A DNA stretch of 5,754 bases, from contig JACQEA010000097.1 of the NCBI GenBank assembly GCA_016200825.1, forward strand, positions 1-5,754. The letters are read 5' to 3'. Of this stretch, positions 5,317 through 5,754 are shown piece after piece; the first letter of the stretch is position 1, and each line of letters starts with the position of its first letter. This DNA is from Chloroflexota bacterium. GTDB lineage: Bacteria; Chloroflexota; Anaerolineae; UBA4142. The notes below the pieces were generated by a model. That model ran no database searches, had not been told where the DNA came from, and worked only from the letters and a program-made list of their open reading frames with translations. A program made the translations under genes and the position numbers.

Positions 5317-5754
5317 AAGAAAAAGGCAAACACGGTCTGATTATTGTGTACACCGGCGACGGCAAAGGCAAAACCACCGCCGCGTTGGGCATGGCGTTGC
5401 GCGCGATTGGGCGCGGCTGGCGCGTCTTGATGGTGCAATTCATGAAAGGCACGTGGCATTACGCGGAATTGGACGCGGCAAAACGCCTCGCGCCGGATTT
5501 AGAAATTATTCCGATGGGCAAAGGCTTTTACAAAATTCTCGATGACAAGTACACCGATGAAGAACATCGCGCCGCCGCGCACGCCGCGCTCGAGTTTGCG
5601 CGCGAACAAATGCGGTCCGGTAAGTATGACTTGCTAATTCTCGACGAAGTAAACAACGCGGTGGCGACGGAATTGTTGCCGCTGGATGCGCTGATGAATT
5701 TTCTCGATGGCAAGCCAGACGATTTCAATATCGTGTTGACCGGGCGCGGCGCGC
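5313..5754 (+). CDS. cobO: Cob(I)alamin adenosyltransferase, CobA/CobO/BtuR type, C-terminus outside window
   Basis: The enzyme transfers the 5'-deoxyadenosyl group of ATP to the cobalt of corrinoids, making adenosylcobalamin or its precursors, in the cytoplasm. The 147 visible codons show the family P-loop GDGKGKTT (15-22) directly after the first strand LIIVYTG. They also show VQFMKGTW (41-48), GKGF (69-72), the Walker-B-like LLILDEVNNAV (107-117) and the family signature TGRGA (143-147) at the window edge. About 25-30 C-terminal residues should lie outside. The likely start is TTG at 5313, overlapping the protease stop TGA in the form TTGA. It leaves a short N-terminus of seven residues before the first strand, shorter than the helical N-terminus of enterobacterial CobA. 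The ribosome-binding site is weak, consistent with translational coupling to the protease gene. No other cobalamin gene or riboswitch is visible. Confidence 0.93.
   Translation, partial: MKEKGKHGLIIVYTGDGKGKTTAALGMALRAIGRGWRVLMVQFMKGTWHYAELDAAKRLAPDLEIIPMGKGFYKILDDKYTDEEHRAAAHAALEFAREQMRSGKYDLLILDEVNNAVATELLPLDALMNFLDGKPDDFNIVLTGRGA

Overview
The window looks like a chromosomal segment of a moderately GC-rich bacterium, most likely a member of the Chloroflexota (Anaerolineae-like). This is inferred from the CGCG-rich codon use, the lipoproteins with long Pro/Thr/Ala linkers directly after the lipobox, and several kinds of palindromic dispersed repeat between genes. Lineage cannot be proved from the window alone.

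Layout. Positions 1-4763 hold a minus-strand operon for an ABC importer of the carbohydrate-uptake-1 type, read from right to left: a MalF/UgpA-type permease (4763-3687), a MalG/UgpE-type permease (3684-2713, two bases after the first), a solute-binding lipoprotein (2522-1038) and a second, paralogous solute-binding lipoprotein (914 to beyond the left edge). No ATP-binding subunit is visible. Positions 4764-4932 are a divergent control region. There, a minus-strand promoter and a plus-strand promoter share almost the same -35 hexamer, overlain by a 16-bp palindrome. Rightward lie a small clan-AA (retropepsin-like) aspartic protease homologue (4933-5316) and, overlapping it by four bases, a cob(I)alamin adenosyltransferase gene (5313 to beyond the right edge).

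The two permeases would form the membrane channel. The two membrane-anchored binding proteins could feed it the same or different solutes, powered by an ATPase encoded elsewhere. The substrate cannot be read from the sequence; a sugar, sugar alcohol or glycerophosphodiester-like solute is the family expectation.

The most unusual region is 720-1010 together with 2543-2700. Six different palindromic or tandem repeats lie in or beside the two binding-protein genes. Two of them fall inside the second binding-protein reading frame, one in its signal-peptide region and one in its linker, without breaking the frame. Nothing here amounts to a clearly new system. The repeat-built protein segments and the interlocked divergent promoters are the points most worth checking.
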